DNA of 64,000 nucleotides from Lethocerus indicus. Its lineage: Eukaryota; Arthropoda; Insecta; Hemiptera; Belostomatidae. The stretch is from assembly GCA_019843655.1 (NCBI GenBank), contig JACDQD010000102.1, positions 9,495,501-9,559,500 of the forward strand, read 5' to 3'. This document shows positions 27,331 through 58,774 of this stretch, piece after piece (position 1 is the first letter of the stretch; the number at the start of each line of letters is the position of its first letter). The position numbers were made by a program, and so were the translations under genes. The notes under the pieces were generated by a model. The model was not told the DNA's origin and ran no database searches. It saw only the letters and a list, made by a program, of their open reading frames with translations.

Positions 27331-28036
27331 ATACATGGCTTGCCTATAATGAATTTCAATTACTACAAGTTAACACTATGTTAGGAGATAACTATAATTT
27401 CATGCTTTTTGAATCGCCTTCTTGTATTGTTTATTCATTGATTATTTTTTTTACATGCCATTATTTTGTCATTTTTGTAAAAATTTAAAACCGCGACGGT
27501 TGCCTTGGGCACATGTCTGAATCATAGTTCCCGAATTTGGTAAAAAGGAAACATATAAATATGAGCAATTCCCCTTAAAAATGTCATTTGTTAAATCAAA
27601 ATACAAGTCTCAAATTTCCGATTTTAATTTAGAAAATATTCTGAGAATTGCTACCTCAAATATTGAAGCTTCAGAGGTCAGACATCATAGTTTCAATTTA
27701 TTTTGAAACTAAATAAAAATAGTGTTAAAAAATTAGTGTATCCAGTATGTTACATTAATTGTTAATAAATGCATTATGTGGTAAAGAATATGATGATTAA
27801 ATATAGCTTCTAATAGTAACAAACAGGTGCCAAAAAGTCCTTATGGCCCGCTTATAGCTAGTAAGTATGTACTTTGGCCCTTCACATTAAAAGGTTGCCA
27901 CCCCCCAAATTAAACTAAGCTGTGCTAGCACCGGTGACTTCGGAGTTCCCCTAAGTTACTCTATATCCCAAACCTATTTATCTATGGGCATTTCGCAATT
28001 TATATTGATTTTGCACATTTTAATGGAAAACAATTA

Positions 28037-28081
28037 TGGTTAGAGCGATGCAGTATTAAGCGCCAACCCAAGTTTGAACCC
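28037..28081 (+). repeat. tRNA-like relic (possible tRNA-derived SINE head)
   Basis: tggttagagcg (28037-28047) fits a pol III A box, and gtttgaaccc (28072-28081) fits a B box, at tRNA-like spacing. A full cloverleaf cannot be folded by eye, so this is not called as a functional tRNA. Confidence 0.35.
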
Positions 28082-28983
28082 GGTGGTGGACTGAATATTA
28101 CTTCAATGGTAAATTAAACATTTTTTAAAATTTGTATATACATTAAAGTACCGTGTAATAATGCACCGCTTAAATAAGAGAAACGCTCTTATCTATGTCC
28201 GATGTAATGATTAGATATGTCATTTTGGTAACGAGTTAATATGATAAATTCCTTATTGATAAAGATAATGTTATCGGTACGATATATTTTCAGTTGTACT
28301 GTAAACAAGACTTGTATAGATGATATATTGGATATGAAATATATTTTCATTATTGTCATATTTCATAATAGAACTAAAATGTATTGCCCTTCCAATACGT
28401 TTTTTTCTATGTTCTATTCTATGCACTTACTATTAATGGTAAGAATGAAAGACATGGTTACATTCATACAAGTGTCTTTTTTACACAACTCTATTGCGTT
28501 GTAACTTCTTACGATTTTTCATATTAAAAGAGCGACATACAATTTGTGAAAATTTAACATCATATATACTTAACAAAAACAAGGAGAAATAAAGATACAA
28601 TAAAAGTCAATTTTTTTTATTTACTCAATTTATAGTCCATAAAACTGTTAAATATTGTACTGTAAATCGATGGTTGTCTAATATACTTAATAGGAATAGT
28701 AAGCAAGTCAGTTATTAATAACTATGACGAAAACATGAAAATTCTATAAATATGTGTGTAAAATAGCACATTAAAAGTTAAACTGATGATAAAAAGTAGT
28801 TCGACCCACTAACGCTTTTGAGTAGTCTTATTTCATAAATCAACCATAGCAGCAGCGTTTAAAAATTAAATTAGTGAAATAATACCTACAGTATTATATA
28901 GGATTACTTATTTGTTTTAAAAAAGTTTAAGCTACTAAATATTTATTATTTAATTGTATTATATTTATTATTTATTGTTATGT

Positions 28984-29012
28984 AATAATAATAATAATTA
29001 TTATTATTATTA
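28984..29012. repeat. Palindromic (AAT)n/(ATT)n run
   Basis: Five AAT units run straight into five ATT units, a perfect inverted repeat able to extrude as a cruciform. Confidence 0.85.
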
Positions 29013-29288
29013 TGGAAGAATATTTAAATATCAGTAAATGATTCAATAGGAAGTAGACATTTTAGATTTTAAAGGAAAGACGATATCTGTACATAAATGT
29101 GTACTCTAGACTAAGATTGTTAAAATAATGAATAACCAGTAATAGGAGTGGTTGTGAGGAAAACAGAGGGATATTTGTCGATTATGGGGAATGGGGTTTG
29201 GGCAAGACTGATTTGGGATCGGTCGGGTACCAGTGTACCTAGTGAAATCTAGTTAGCGGACAGAGGTGAAATATGCAGGTGAAGTGTA

Positions 29289-37140
<7,852 letters not shown>

Positions 37141-37264
37141 ATTAATTAAACTAACCTAGTCAATGCTGCTTCAATCATAATTACTTATTCAACAACCGCC
37201 AACGGGTTTAATACAACACGCGCACACATTAGTTATTCTATTATTTTTACAAATTTATATTCAA

Positions 37265-37270
37265 AATAAA
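37265..37270 (+). terminator. Poly(A) signal candidate for MEIOC
   Basis: First AATAAA after the MEIOC stop, about 125 bases downstream. More hexamers follow (for example near 37709), so longer transcript ends are possible. Confidence 0.5.
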
Positions 37271-40200
37271 TTAAAAGTTATGCCTGTGAAAGTATTATCT
37301 CTTATTTTTCTGTTGGGGCTCGTTGGGGGTATTAGGTAGCTAGATTTTTATTTTTTTTATAGTAATAGAAATAGGAAGAAGATAAAATGAAATGCTATTT
37401 ATTATATTTGCAAAACAACGAGCATTTTATGACATTATTGATGATAGGGGACTGTATTAGAAGAATTAAATTGTGTCCTTTTTATGTTTATTAGCTTTCG
37501 TATTATTTTATATAAAGGGGGGTTTGTTGAACGGTCATTTAATGACTAATTATTCCGGTTTTGCTAGCCTTCCACAGTGATGGGTAATTATATGTAATGT
37601 ATTCATATAGGTTTACCGGGTTTTTATTTTATTTATTTTTGTAAATGCTGCTTTTTTTAATCATTATTTATTATTTTCCTGTTTGAAATGTTAGGGCTGC
37701 CTTATTCAATTAATAAAACTGCATGTTTTTATTCTTTCATATTTTCAGGTTATCTTTTCTTTAATTATAAGCTCTCTTTTTTCTTCTTATTTTTTTAGTT
37801 ATATATTCTGTCTTGTCGGCTCTGCCATTTTGTTTGCTGTGTTTTTGGTAACATAATTTATTTGGGAATTTTAGAAAAAATTAATACCTTCTATTATCTA
37901 TTTAATTAATAGCCCCAATATGTATAGCTCATTTACAGACTTATGCATAGTTTATATTCATTAAATAGTTGCAGCTTCCTTGTAATTTTAAGCGTTGATA
38001 CAACGAAGCAAAAGAAGAAAACATTTTGTGCAATTTTTCCTGAGTCGATTGGCAGTTTTTGCCTTTTTGTATTTTTCAATTAGTGTAATGGGATTTATAT
38101 TTGACTGACTAGCTTATAGCTTAATAACGTTCTATATTTTGAACTTACATGCGTGTTTATATCATATTTAATTATCCGCAAAAACTTATCATGAAAGATA
38201 AAATAATATTCATATAAAATTTCCAATACTCTCTTTTTTGTTATCTTTTAAAGGTAATTTGTGCGCGTATTAACCAAAATTATTCTAAATTACAAATGTT
38301 TTCATATCTCTAGAATATCATAATTTGTCTTCAATATTATCCGCCCTATATGTATGCTCAAAGAATATGAATTATTAATAATTTTCCACATATTTTAATA
38401 CTTGTCAATATATAGTACAACTGAGTTAGAGATATATTATATATATATATATACAGATATATATGAAATGAACTCTTATCGCTTGTTAGTAATAATTTAG
38501 GCCTAATCCTTATTATGAGTTTTTATATCAACACATTTTTAAGCTTGCCTTTGCCTGGTGTAGATATATAGAGGTAACGGATAGATATATTTTGCTGCCA
38601 ATTTTCCAAAGAAACCAGGGGTCCAGATTACTAAAGTTGGCTAATCGGTGTATTCCAATAATCTATAGTGATCACATTTATTTCTTGTCAATTAACAGAA
38701 CTCATTTTTCATATGAAAATGAAAGTTTGGATATAGTAGGCAAATACCGCTCTCTGCTTTTATATTTATTATCCCCCCTCCCCTAGAGAATTAGTTAATG
38801 CATGTTATTTTTAGTTGTATAAAACTGGATTGCTGATACCAAGTTTTTTATAATAAATTTATACAGTTATTCTCATGCAGAATGAAGCACTAAATCAATT
38901 TGCTTATGTTCCATAGAGTGAATTATTGACCATAATTTTGCTCAAGCAAACCAAATTCTTGGTTATTAGATTTGTAAGTCTATACCTATTGACACATCAA
39001 AACTATTTAAAAATTATAGAATACTTCTAGCAATTGGGTTACATAACTAAATTTGTACATTCATATATATTGCACATACATTTATATTATATATGTATAT
39101 ATATATATATATATATGTATGTAAGTATATATGTATATTATTAGTGAGAATTTAATATGGGGAAATAAGCATCCATTTATATATTAGGAAGAAAATATGG
39201 TGAAAATTTTTTCCTTTACAAAAAGGGTCTGCCCCTGATTGGTTTGGGTTTCCGTACTCGGAATAACCTTTTGTGATAAATACTGAGCCGATCTGAAAAA
39301 ATTAAATTGTAGTTAACTGTTTTAGATTCACTGCTAGGTGTTTTATATAGACAATCCTATATTAAATGTTGATGTGATATATATATATTAATAGAGAACG
39401 ACACCCGATTGGGACATAGATTTATGTTATTTATTTATTTTTTGTCTGAATCTCCCATATTCCTTTACTTTAGTATGCCACTGTGGCAATATATAATGAT
39501 TAGGCAATCATACATTTGGATAAGACTGAACTTGGAAGGTTGATGCATCATTATTTTTGCTGAAAATGTGGTTGTAATTTTGATTTCATATAGGATTCTT
39601 GTTTAATTTTTTTGTATCTTCCAATCATAATCGTTAAAATATCTCAGCTAAATATATATTTCATTTTTATAACTTCTAAATAAATTTATATTGAACAAAA
39701 CATGTTAAGTTAGTTACAGTATTTCATGCGTTACTTGTATGCTTTGAAATTAGTAAATTTACTTTATTTAATTGCACATTAGATATTCTTATACTTCTCT
39801 TCATTATACATTTTTTGTTCTTTTTGTATTCAACAAAATAATTCAGTTTTAGGAGTTATGCAAATAAGTTAATTGCATAATAAATTATGGGTATTTAATG
39901 TTAATAGATGATTGAACTGATTTCAAATATTGCTGCCATCTGTTTTCCAATTTTTTTTTTTAAATTTAAGGCATATTTATAAACTTGTTATGACTAAAAT
40001 ACTATTGTGCAGGCTGTGTAATTTCTTGCCTTTCATTAGAGCTAAGTAACTTAATTCATTTCTGAGACAATATTATGCATATTGGATGGCGTTCATCTTC
40101 TTTTATATTAATGGAATTAACAAAAATGCAGTGCGCCTTTATCTTGTTCCTTTAGTGTTTTATTTTCTTCTTGCAAGTTTAAAATTTGTTGGAGAGTTTA

Positions 40201-41173
40201 CATTTTCAAGTAATTTTCTGTAATTTTTGATGGAGAAGGAAATAATTAAAATGGCCTTAGGTTTCTTTGTTTGTTTTTTTACCGTATTGGTAAATTTGTT
40301 GGAAGTAGATTTATAATATTTTTTGGTAATTGGAAAGAATAAGGATATGGGAGAGAAGCGACCAGTCTGGGTGTTGTTTTTGTCTTTTTAGTAATAATAA
40401 TGTTAAAAATTATTATTATACAAAAGATTCATTGTTATATATAATATATATTAGTGGTCACTTTTCCCCGCTGCCTCTTTGTCCTTAGCTCTAAGAAACT
40501 AGATGAACAATATATATTATTATATATAGTTGAAGACAATGACATTGGTGAATATCATAACTCCTTTGTTATTGTTCATATATTATTGTAAAGTAACAGC
40601 AGCGTCGTTCTGAGCAGGCAGGGTGTATTCACTAGAGCTAGATTATAATTCTATTAAGCTGCTAATCAATTAATTAATTAATTAAAAAAAGGGTATGACA
40701 ATTTTTTTATGGAGTATTTCACATATTTCTGTGGTGGCGTAGTCAGTTGGAAACTAATTTTTATTGTCTTAGAGCCACATTTTGTAGTTGGACAATTTTT
40801 CTATTTAATTGTTATTCGATAATGCGTAATGTTTATATATCTATTAATGGACTATATATTTAAAAGTGAATGTAATTCGCATTTGAAATATATATATGTT
40901 TGTGTGTGTGTAAATATATGCACACATATATATTGCAAATGTGATTTGTTTATATATACACTGTTTAATGGTGTTTTTACAGTCAAAATATTAATAATTA
41001 TGAAAAAACATTAATAATGCTTCCATTCCGGTGTTAGTTGACAACTTTAGACTGCTTTTGCCATTTTTTCACTAATAGAGGTAATGTTTGTAATTGTTAA
41101 CTGAGTTTTCTAGCTATATTGTTGTCTATTTATATACGGTTGTGTATACATGTATATCCATACTATGTGTGTA

Positions 41174-41178
<5 letters not shown>

Positions 41179-41230
<52 letters not shown>
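41179..41230. repeat. (AT)n microsatellite
   Basis: About 52 bases of alternating AT; a similar, interrupted run lies at 41375-41431. Confidence 0.95.
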
Positions 41231-41233
<3 letters not shown>

Positions 41234-41374
41234 CACATACATATGTAGAGGTTGGTGTTTATACATGTATTAAACTATGAAATACCAAATGCGGGAATAG
41301 TATCCAATTAATTTTTAATGTTATATAATTATCCACTATTATTATCTTTGTTGTGTAGATCACACACATATACA

Positions 41375-41375
41375 C

Positions 41376-41431
<56 letters not shown>
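41375..41431. repeat. (TA)n microsatellite, once interrupted
   Basis: TA run of about 57 bases with one GTA interruption, followed by a short ATT run. Confidence 0.95.
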
Positions 41432-41435
<4 letters not shown>

Positions 41436-43819
41436 ATTATTAAATAAAACATTGATATTTATTCTTAGTATGGTTTAGGGGTTTTTTAAATTAGTTAGTT
41501 ACCAAATATAGTTTGCCAGTAAGGAATTTGTTGGTGAAATTGTGAATTAATTCAGTTTGAGTTGTGTTTATGTTTTTTGCCAAAAACATTGTGCCTGTAA
41601 GGAAAGTTAGTTAGGGGTTATGATAAAAAAAAATTTTTGGTGCATCTTTGTCTGACATACGTGTTCTATATTTTGTTTTTGTTTTCATTATTTTAGTAAT
41701 ATATAGTGTTTATAGTGTTTCTCAGCAGAGTTAGCTCAGTAGAAGTATTTTCAACCCTTCTGTGTCTTACAACGTGTTGACTTTAGAGAAAAAGTGTGTA
41801 GATAGATCTTTTGAACAGTACTCAGAGGATATATACATATTACTATATGTATATGTATACAGTATTCACAGAAAATAAATGAGTACATATATATGTATGA
41901 AAAAAGTTAAAATTCTCACTTATATGTAAATTTTTCGTGTTCACTGTTGACCATTGTCGGCAATTAGTTGGTCGGTTGTCTCCTGTTTTAAAGGATTTTT
42001 TGGCTTTTGCATTTATTGTAATATTAATGATTAATAAAAAATATTAATCTTTTATAGTATAAATATTTATATTATTAACTTGCTCTTGAGTGTTTTGTAA
42101 TTGGCACAAATTGTTTGCGACCACTGATTCATATTAATTGTCCTTTAGCTAAATGTAGTTGTACTAGTTATTACTACCTAACAGTTACGGAAGGAATAAT
42201 AAGAAAAAGGAAATTGGATTTGTAATTTGAAATTTGCAATATCTTTTGTTTACAAAAATACATAACTACGGTATTATGTTAATTCTACTGGGTTGATTAT
42301 TTTGTCAAATCGTGAAATAATTAAGTAAATGATATTTTAACATTTTAACTTTGTTGGTTGTATAAAATTGGAGTACCGTCAACTTAAAAATGTGCCAACA
42401 ATTGGACTCATATTAATGGAATTTTTTTGCATTAACTTTTATTAACTAAGTCAGTTAATTAACCTTTAATGTACACATTACATTTAAGGTTTTAATATTT
42501 TCTCAATGAAACATTGGTTGTTTTTCTTTTCCTCATATTTTAAACTTTCTATTTAAAACAGTGAACAGGTTATATTTTTTATTGTTTGCACTCGCACAAT
42601 CTTTAAATGTTTATACGATAACTCTGAATACATGTATATTTACATATGTACGTAATTTAAACAGAGAAAAAACATATGAAAAAAATGGATAATAATAACA
42701 TTTTATTACTAATTGAATGGGCTGTGGTAGAAGTTTAAATATATATTAAAAATATATTTAACTTTGGGTGATAATTATAAATGTACTCTTGTCAGTGTAG
42801 AGACTAGCTTAGTGCCATTCGGACCACCAAAATGTTTAAAGAAAGTTATAAAAAAATTGTGAGGACATTATAAATTTTTTTTATATCTAATTGCAAATGC
42901 TCACTTATTCCTGCCAAACGTAATTTGCACTGGTTACTTTCGAGTGCGTGTCTTGCGCTTTAAGTTATTTTGTGCGCAGATTAGAGTATAGAGCCGGAGC
43001 TCTTGATCCATTTTTGTGTAGAAGTCGGCTTGTTTTTAATCTTAGAGGAAATATATTGTCCATTGCGTAGCATATTTTCCAGGAAGTATACACTATTGAG
43101 TGACAAGTAACTTTTATAGAATGTGCTTTATACGTCAGAACTAGTTTCAGTTATCAGAGAAATACATATTGAGTATACATTGTCTCATACACACACACAC
43201 TCAATTCCTTCATTATTAATAATTTTATCAGTTATCACTGTTCTTCTTTCTTACCTTTCTCTATGCCTTCTACTTGGGAATGTTGGGAGCATATCGATTT
43301 TTAATGCTGAGTGCTAACTGGTATGTGAGTGAACATCCAGTTTTATCTTCTGATCTGATGAGTGTAAAGTTCTTGTGTAAAGTCTGCTTAATTAAAATTT
43401 AAGTCTCAATAATTTGTTTCGTCTTCTGTAATTCTATTTTTCTTTTTGATAATTCAGTTTCTTCTGCAATGTATCATGAAGTATTCATTATTTATAACAT
43501 TATCATACCTTTTGTTCAATTGAACACAAATGCTTTATAACATTTAGTAAACAAAAAGATATATAAGCATGTGTATGTGTGCGTGCTCTCATTTTTCTTT
43601 GTTCCTAAATTTTGTTATTATTTAATGTTTATAATAAAATTCTGAAATTTCATGTAAAGTTATGAGAGTTTACAATTATGTCAGCTTTGAAGAAATTAAT
43701 TTTTATTATTTAATAATTGAGTATACTAGTTTTCTGCATTTAGTTCAAAGAATTTAAAGCGAATCTTCTTTCTTTTTCAGAAGATAAAACCTGGTTATGT
43801 TTGTTTAATATGAGGTTAT

Positions 43820-43821
43820 AG

Positions 43822-43865
<44 letters not shown>
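43820..43865. repeat. (AAT)n microsatellite
   Basis: About 15 ATA/AAT units in the gene-free stretch. Confidence 0.95.
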
Positions 43866-43867
<2 letters not shown>

Positions 43868-44642
43868 TGAATAATAATTGACACCTATTTTATGACATTT
43901 CATCTGATATATTGGACCAATTTAACCACCCTGTTTTTTCTATATCTGAGATAACGCAATATTTTAGATTTATCTCTTGTGTAATTACTATTGCTATTCA
44001 GGAGAAAATTGATAGTTTTTTGTGTAGTATATATTTATAAAAGTAGGATTATATATTACCTAAAATAATAACAACAATAATATACAAGAAATATTTAATA
44101 ATATTAATACTTGAGATGTGTATATTTAACAGATATGTTATGGGAGTTCTAAACTGTTGTGATTAGTACAGTTTTAACAAGAATTAATAGTCTTTTTAAT
44201 TTTATAGTGTTTTTCCTCAGAAGTAAATAAATATAGATGTATAGCACAAGCAATAGGGCTTTTGTTCGTTGCATTAAGCACTCGGTTTGTGCACAATAAC
44301 ACCAAAATAAATGATTATTTACATTGTTCATCATTTGTTATTATACTATATTTGAATAATTATCTGCCTCCCCTTCTATTCAAACCAGTGGGGATGGTTT
44401 ACTATACATTACTTTGGTTTACATCCGTAGATTACACATGAAAAATTACAACAAATGGAGATTTTTGTTATTTCATACTTTCTTAGTATTTTGTACTACC
44501 TACCTTAGCAATATTATTGTTATTGTCTGACAGGATAGTAATAATAAACTCGTGGGAAGAGTTTTAATATAGAAAAATAGTTTGTTTAGAAGCTCTAGCT
44601 AGCCTAGTTGTGGTGTTTTTATTAATTAGTGACGTCTAGATG

Positions 44643-44678
44643 TATGTGTGTGTGTGTGTGTGTATGTGCGCGCGCACA
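44643..44678. repeat. (TG)n-(CG)n compound microsatellite
   Basis: TG run ending in gcgcgcgcac, an alternating purine-pyrimidine stretch. Confidence 0.85.
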
Positions 44679-45082
44679 TTTACTTTTAGGGGCGCATCAA
44701 TTCAAATCATGTACTTTTCTAAGTCATGACTGTTGTATTCTACCATGCTTCTTTTTTTGTGTCTGTCTGCATAAATTTACTACCTCAACTATCACTTAAA
44801 CTTTTTTCATAAAAGAAAGATTGACAATAATATAATAAACAACAAAATCAAAGCAGGCATTACATCAGCTATTATTATAATTGAAGAATTGCCTCCTTTT
44901 CTCGGAATCCAATTTGTTAATACAAAAAAAATTTTGATCAAAAAGTCAGTCGACCAAGTCCAGTTATTTGTTATTTGTTCAGTGCTGGTCCAATATGCGC
45001 CCCTGCCGTAGGCAATAAAAGAGCTTATATAATCAAACAAAAATTGTTTGCATGATTGAAAAATAAATAATAGTGAAATATA

Positions 45083-45089
<7 letters not shown>

Positions 45090-45132
<43 letters not shown>
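45090..45132. repeat. (TA)n microsatellite
   Basis: About 43 bases of TA; it generates a spurious Ile-Tyr repeat ORF on the minus strand. Confidence 0.95.
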
Positions 45133-45136
<4 letters not shown>

Positions 45137-47560
45137 CTTTAAATGAAACAGGCTCCCAATGTGTTATTTATTAATCTTTTCCCTGATTTTTTGTATATTA
45201 TAGCGCAAAATAAAAAATATTTATATCTGAATTTTTTCAGAGTTGGGTCGTAGTATATTTATATTATATATGTATGTACCTGCAAATTTTTTCTCTTTTC
45301 TATACACTGTACATGTTAACTCAAGCCACACACACTCACACATTTTGTTATATTTGGAGTACAAATTCTTAAATTTATTTCAGAGATAGAGATTTTTAAT
45401 AATAGATTCTGTGCAATACATTATTTGTTTTTGTTATAGATACCTTAAGACACCATTCATAACAATAAATTTAGCCAAAGGTAAACTGCTACTTTCTGAC
45501 TCTTGAAAAATACGACTCAACTCTCATCAGACGTTTTTTTATATTTTAAAAAAATATACACATAGGTTGTACTATTGATAAGACTTATAGAATAGTTCTG
45601 GCATTAATGAAAATTAGGTGCATACAGACTTAAACATTAAATATCTACTTTTTTAAATATGTGAATGCATTTTTGTTTAAATACATGGTATTGGCTGAGA
45701 TTTAAATATTTTTTGACAATCATATAATAATTGCACCCTTTTAATGAAAATAGTGTTATTATCAAACCATAGGTACTTCGGTATTTACATATATGTATTG
45801 TGGAGGTATATTGTATTGGTGTATGCTCCTATTTTTCAGTATTCATGTGTTACTACTAATATGTAACTTGATCTATTTTAATATTCTATAGTTAGCAGTG
45901 TGTGTGCATTCAACACAGCGAAAACATATCAAAGAATTTTTTTCTGATATAATTTATTTGTAACCACCAAGATTTTTGTATTTTCATATTACATATGGCA
46001 AATAGTAAAATTCCACGATTTAAAATAAAAACTGAACATCGCCAATTTTTCAATTTTTTTCTGACAAATAATTGTTGTAAGAATGAAATATAATTGCGCG
46101 TATTGTTTTTTATTAATTTACTTTATTTTTCTAATATTGGTGATTAATTGTACAGGAGGAAGTGCAATATACCCCCCTATTTGTAAGGTGTAGAATCATT
46201 TAAGAACCACATTAAATAAATTTAGTCAGTCAGTGTTCTGTTTGAATATATATATTATAGTTTCATTTTTGGCTAACATATGTTGTATGAGAGATATTTG
46301 TTTTAGTGCTATTTATTTTGCTTTATTTCTATGCCTTATTAAATTTTAAATGCATGTTGTAACTTAAAATTAAAAAGCAGTTTAAATTGCTCATATAATT
46401 TGACCTAACTATGAAATATGTTGCATGAAAATTTAAATTGATTCTATAATTATTATTAGGTGGGTAAATTGCAATTTAACCTTAATTGTTTATCAGTGTT
46501 TAAATATATTGTTGAGGAATAGTTGCCTAACTTGAAAAGCTTGCTTAAGGTGTTATTTAAATATTAACACCTTTGCCCTACTATGGGAAAATAGTTATTA
46601 TTATGGAATTTAATCGGTGTTCTATTTATTGTTCGCTTTTAACCAAAATGAAATTAAATAAATAGTTTTAAAAGAGACGTGTTTTTCCTGATGACTTTGG
46701 TCAAGAATGTCTTGTGTATTCATTGATATGCGATGCTCAAAATTTTTGCTGGACACGAGTTTGCAAAACTTATCAGTTTTGGGAAAAAAATGTATTTTTA
46801 CAACAAACATTCGATACAAAAAAATAAATAGGAGAGCGTAGAATTTATTAAAAAAATGAGAAATAATGCGCAGGTGCATAAAAGATCTGCGTATCGTTTT
46901 GAGAGCCCACAAGAGTTTTCACCGCTATAAAAAGCCGTCAAATTCTTAGTAACGTATATAGTATTTATCTTATTTAACACAATGTAACCATATTTATATT
47001 GTTGTTATCTTATAGTTCGAACTTATATTTTATGAAAAATAGTATATTTAGTTACTACTTATGTTTTTGTGCAATCTTATTTATTGTTAAAGTGACATTT
47101 CTGTAAGAGCATTTTAAATAATTACAAACTGAAAATCTCACTGTATTATCTCAGAATTCTTTTAATATTTCCTCTCTCACACCATTCTTCCCAGTTGAAG
47201 GTAGATATAATAAGATTTATCACTTTATATATAACTTTGTATTGTTTAGCTATTTGTTCTATTGCTAGTGTTTTATTGCTCAACAAGAAATAGAAATAGT
47301 CATAATGATTAGAGAACAGAGAAACACAATGAATACTTCCAATTCCATTGCGATTCTATTCACACTGTAATTTGTAAATTATATCAAAATTAAAATGGAA
47401 ATGCAGAGGAATGATTTAAATTAGAGAAATAATTTGAAAAAAAATTAAAATATTTTAAAGGATTATTATTTATTAATTAATTATATATACACATTTGGAT
47501 GCTAAATGTTTTACAAAATAAGAGCAGCATTATAAAAAGAACAATTTCAATAGATTACCT

Positions 47561-47562
<2 letters not shown>

Positions 47563-47612
<50 letters not shown>
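47563..47612. repeat. (TA)n microsatellite
   Basis: About 50 bases of TA in the gene-free stretch. Confidence 0.95.
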
Positions 47613-47615
<3 letters not shown>

Positions 47616-48692
47616 GTATCCTAGTTGTATATGTTACTATTGCACAATATCATATTTTGTATTATCACAGGATTTTGTTTTCACCTGTCAAGCTTAAATT
47701 AATTACACATACACACACACATATATATATATATATACGCATACATGAACATATATACATACACATATAAACATCCTAAAGTTAAAAATAACAGGTTATT
47801 ATGGTTTTGGAATAAATATGGAGACAAGCAATTCTGGTATACATTCTCTTATTCTGTAATAACCACTCACATGATTTAGTTCATACACATAAATATAGAT
47901 TGTTCTGCTAAAGATAAACCTCAAGGAGAAAGATAAAACAAAGAAACCCATTTGAAATTAATATTCTATTATGGGCCCACATGTCATGTTAATTATTAAA
48001 TACTTATGTCTTACTGAATCATTTTCAGCTGACAATAAAAAAATTAGAACAAAAATAGAAATACAAATTGATAGCTTTATATGTACACGTAAGAATATAC
48101 ATATTAAAAGGAAACAATAAATTTCTAATTTAAATAAGTCGTCTCATCACCTTGCGCAAAATGGAAACTAAAGGACTGTTATATTTTATTATTGTATTTC
48201 TCCTATTCCTGAGTTAAAAAGGCGTTGAAATTATTTATTTAAAGCCTGTACAGATGAGAAAATCTAAAAATGTTAAAAACAACATTCTAATTAAAAACCC
48301 TAATTTCAATAAAAGATAACATCCAACAGCTAAAAATATTTTTTTATTGTAATAGTACAATAAAATATAGATTGTATTGTCTCATCAAGTAATGAACTTG
48401 GTTCAAAATCACTGCAATAATACCATACTGACTCAAATGCTGAGCAAATATGCATTTTAATGTGCTAACAGAAGAACAGATTTACTTGATATTTACAAAA
48501 CTTGTACTTAAACTCTGCCACCAGCTGACGTTTTTCTCTGTCTTGACTAAGATTTTATTATTTAAACAATGAAATTGTTCTTAGACTATGTGTGTCTCAG
48601 TGTGTGAATGCAAAAGCTGAGAGAGGGAGAGAGAGGAGAGTGTCTTGATGGCATATAACACTATCACAATTTGTATGTTTTTGATGAAATTA

Positions 48693-57592
<8,900 letters not shown>

Positions 57593-58246
57593 TTCACTCC
57601 TGCACCCTCTGCACAAACAGCTGTCACCAAATTATTATTTTATGGATTAAACATCTAGTACAGCTTTAATATTTTTTTTGTTATTCAAAACACCCATCAG
57701 TTAGCTTTAGAATTCATCAACAAAGTAATACAAATAACAATGCAGATGTCTTCTTAAAAGAATTGGTTAAAATAAAAACTTATAACAAAGTAGTCAAATT
57801 ATTAAAAAACACTTTTAAGTTTAATGTATTTTGTTAAATTTCTGGAATGGAAAAATGGCACCGATGGTATTTAAATAGTTACTTAAGAAGAACTAATTTA
57901 GAATATAGAAACAGTTTCTCAAAGAGCCATTATTTTTAAAGCATAATAATGTACCAGGCTTCAGTCAGGATAAGGTGTCAGTGGGAGTGTTGGCAAAAAG
58001 CGTTACTTTATAATTACCAGTTGTCATAAATAATTAAATAAAGGGCCAAGAGAGCTAATTATTAACTGTCCGGTATAGCATCCATTTTTACAGTCAAAGT
58101 TATTAGTATGCAAACATATTAGGACGTCTGAAAATTTTATTGTAGGTTATCTAGCCCTTACTTTACAGTATTTTTTCTTGTTATGTAGTGGTGCTGACTA
58201 TGTTGAAAAAATGGATATTGGAAAGTAAGAGGTTAACTATACTTAC

Positions 58247-58414
58247 AGTTTCAGAAGAAATTCCACTTGTTTAAAAGATTTTATGCCCGTTAAACTGACA
58301 GCTGAAAACGACTAACACAGGCTACGTCCTTTGTCCTGTCCACTTTGGCGGTTAGGACCAACTAATCTGATTTTCTTATTTTTATTCTAAACTCATAACA
58401 AAATAAAACATACG
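58247..58414. promoter_or_regulatory. Short divergent promoter and non-coding first exons of DPP8/9 and mL51
   Basis: On the minus strand a donor GAAACT|GTAAGT ends a non-coding DPP8/9 exon at 58247, which would join the acceptor before 57620. On the plus strand TACG|GTGAGT ends a non-coding mL51 exon at 58414, joining an acceptor at 58761. Both transcripts must start within this interval of about 170 bases. It contains tttggcgg (58344-58351), E2F-like by sequence only. No TATA box is seen. Confidence 0.55.
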
Positions 58415-58774
58415 GTGAGTTGATTTTAATTTTTCAAGTTTAAAAGATTTTTATTATCAGAAAATATATATTACGTTCAATTTTTCTGGGATAACCTACA
58501 ATACACGGTTGGCTAACCTCTTAGTTGAATGAATACCTTTGGAGGTTAATCCTATGATTCTTCTGTGGATTGTGTTATGATAATTGAGTAAGTATAAATG
58601 AATGCGCTTTTAAAGTTTTCAAATGTTTTCTCATATTCTCTCTCTTGCATAATTATCTAATGCTTCAAAAGTATATAAATTTATTATTATTAAAATGCAG
58701 TTGTAATAGTAAATTAACGTGTAACTATTTCGATTGTATTTATTTAGTTTAACTTTTGTAGGTACTGAATTGTG

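Larger units (their letters stand above)
37271..48692. other. Gene-free AT-rich stretch of about 11.4 kb
   Basis: Scanned on both strands: only short ORFs made of low-complexity or AT-rich translation, none resembling a family and none joining in phase to neighbours. It holds many TA, TG and AAT microsatellites. The plus strand is T-rich through much of it, so part may be an extended MEIOC 3' UTR or a non-coding RNA. A TTTATT at 48554-48559 is a reverse-strand poly(A) signal candidate for the DPP8/9 gene ending at 48693. Confidence 0.6.

Noticed and set aside
28241..28504. Hydrophobic 87-codon ORF
   Set aside because: AT-rich translation rich in Ile, Leu and Met with no family likeness and no splice partners; length is within chance for this composition.
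43820..43865. Regular repeats considered as a CRISPR-like array
   Set aside because: Simple trinucleotide microsatellite without spacers; the genome is eukaryotic.
44807..45136. ORF with an Ile-Tyr repeat start
   Set aside because: The start is a translated TA microsatellite and the rest matches nothing.
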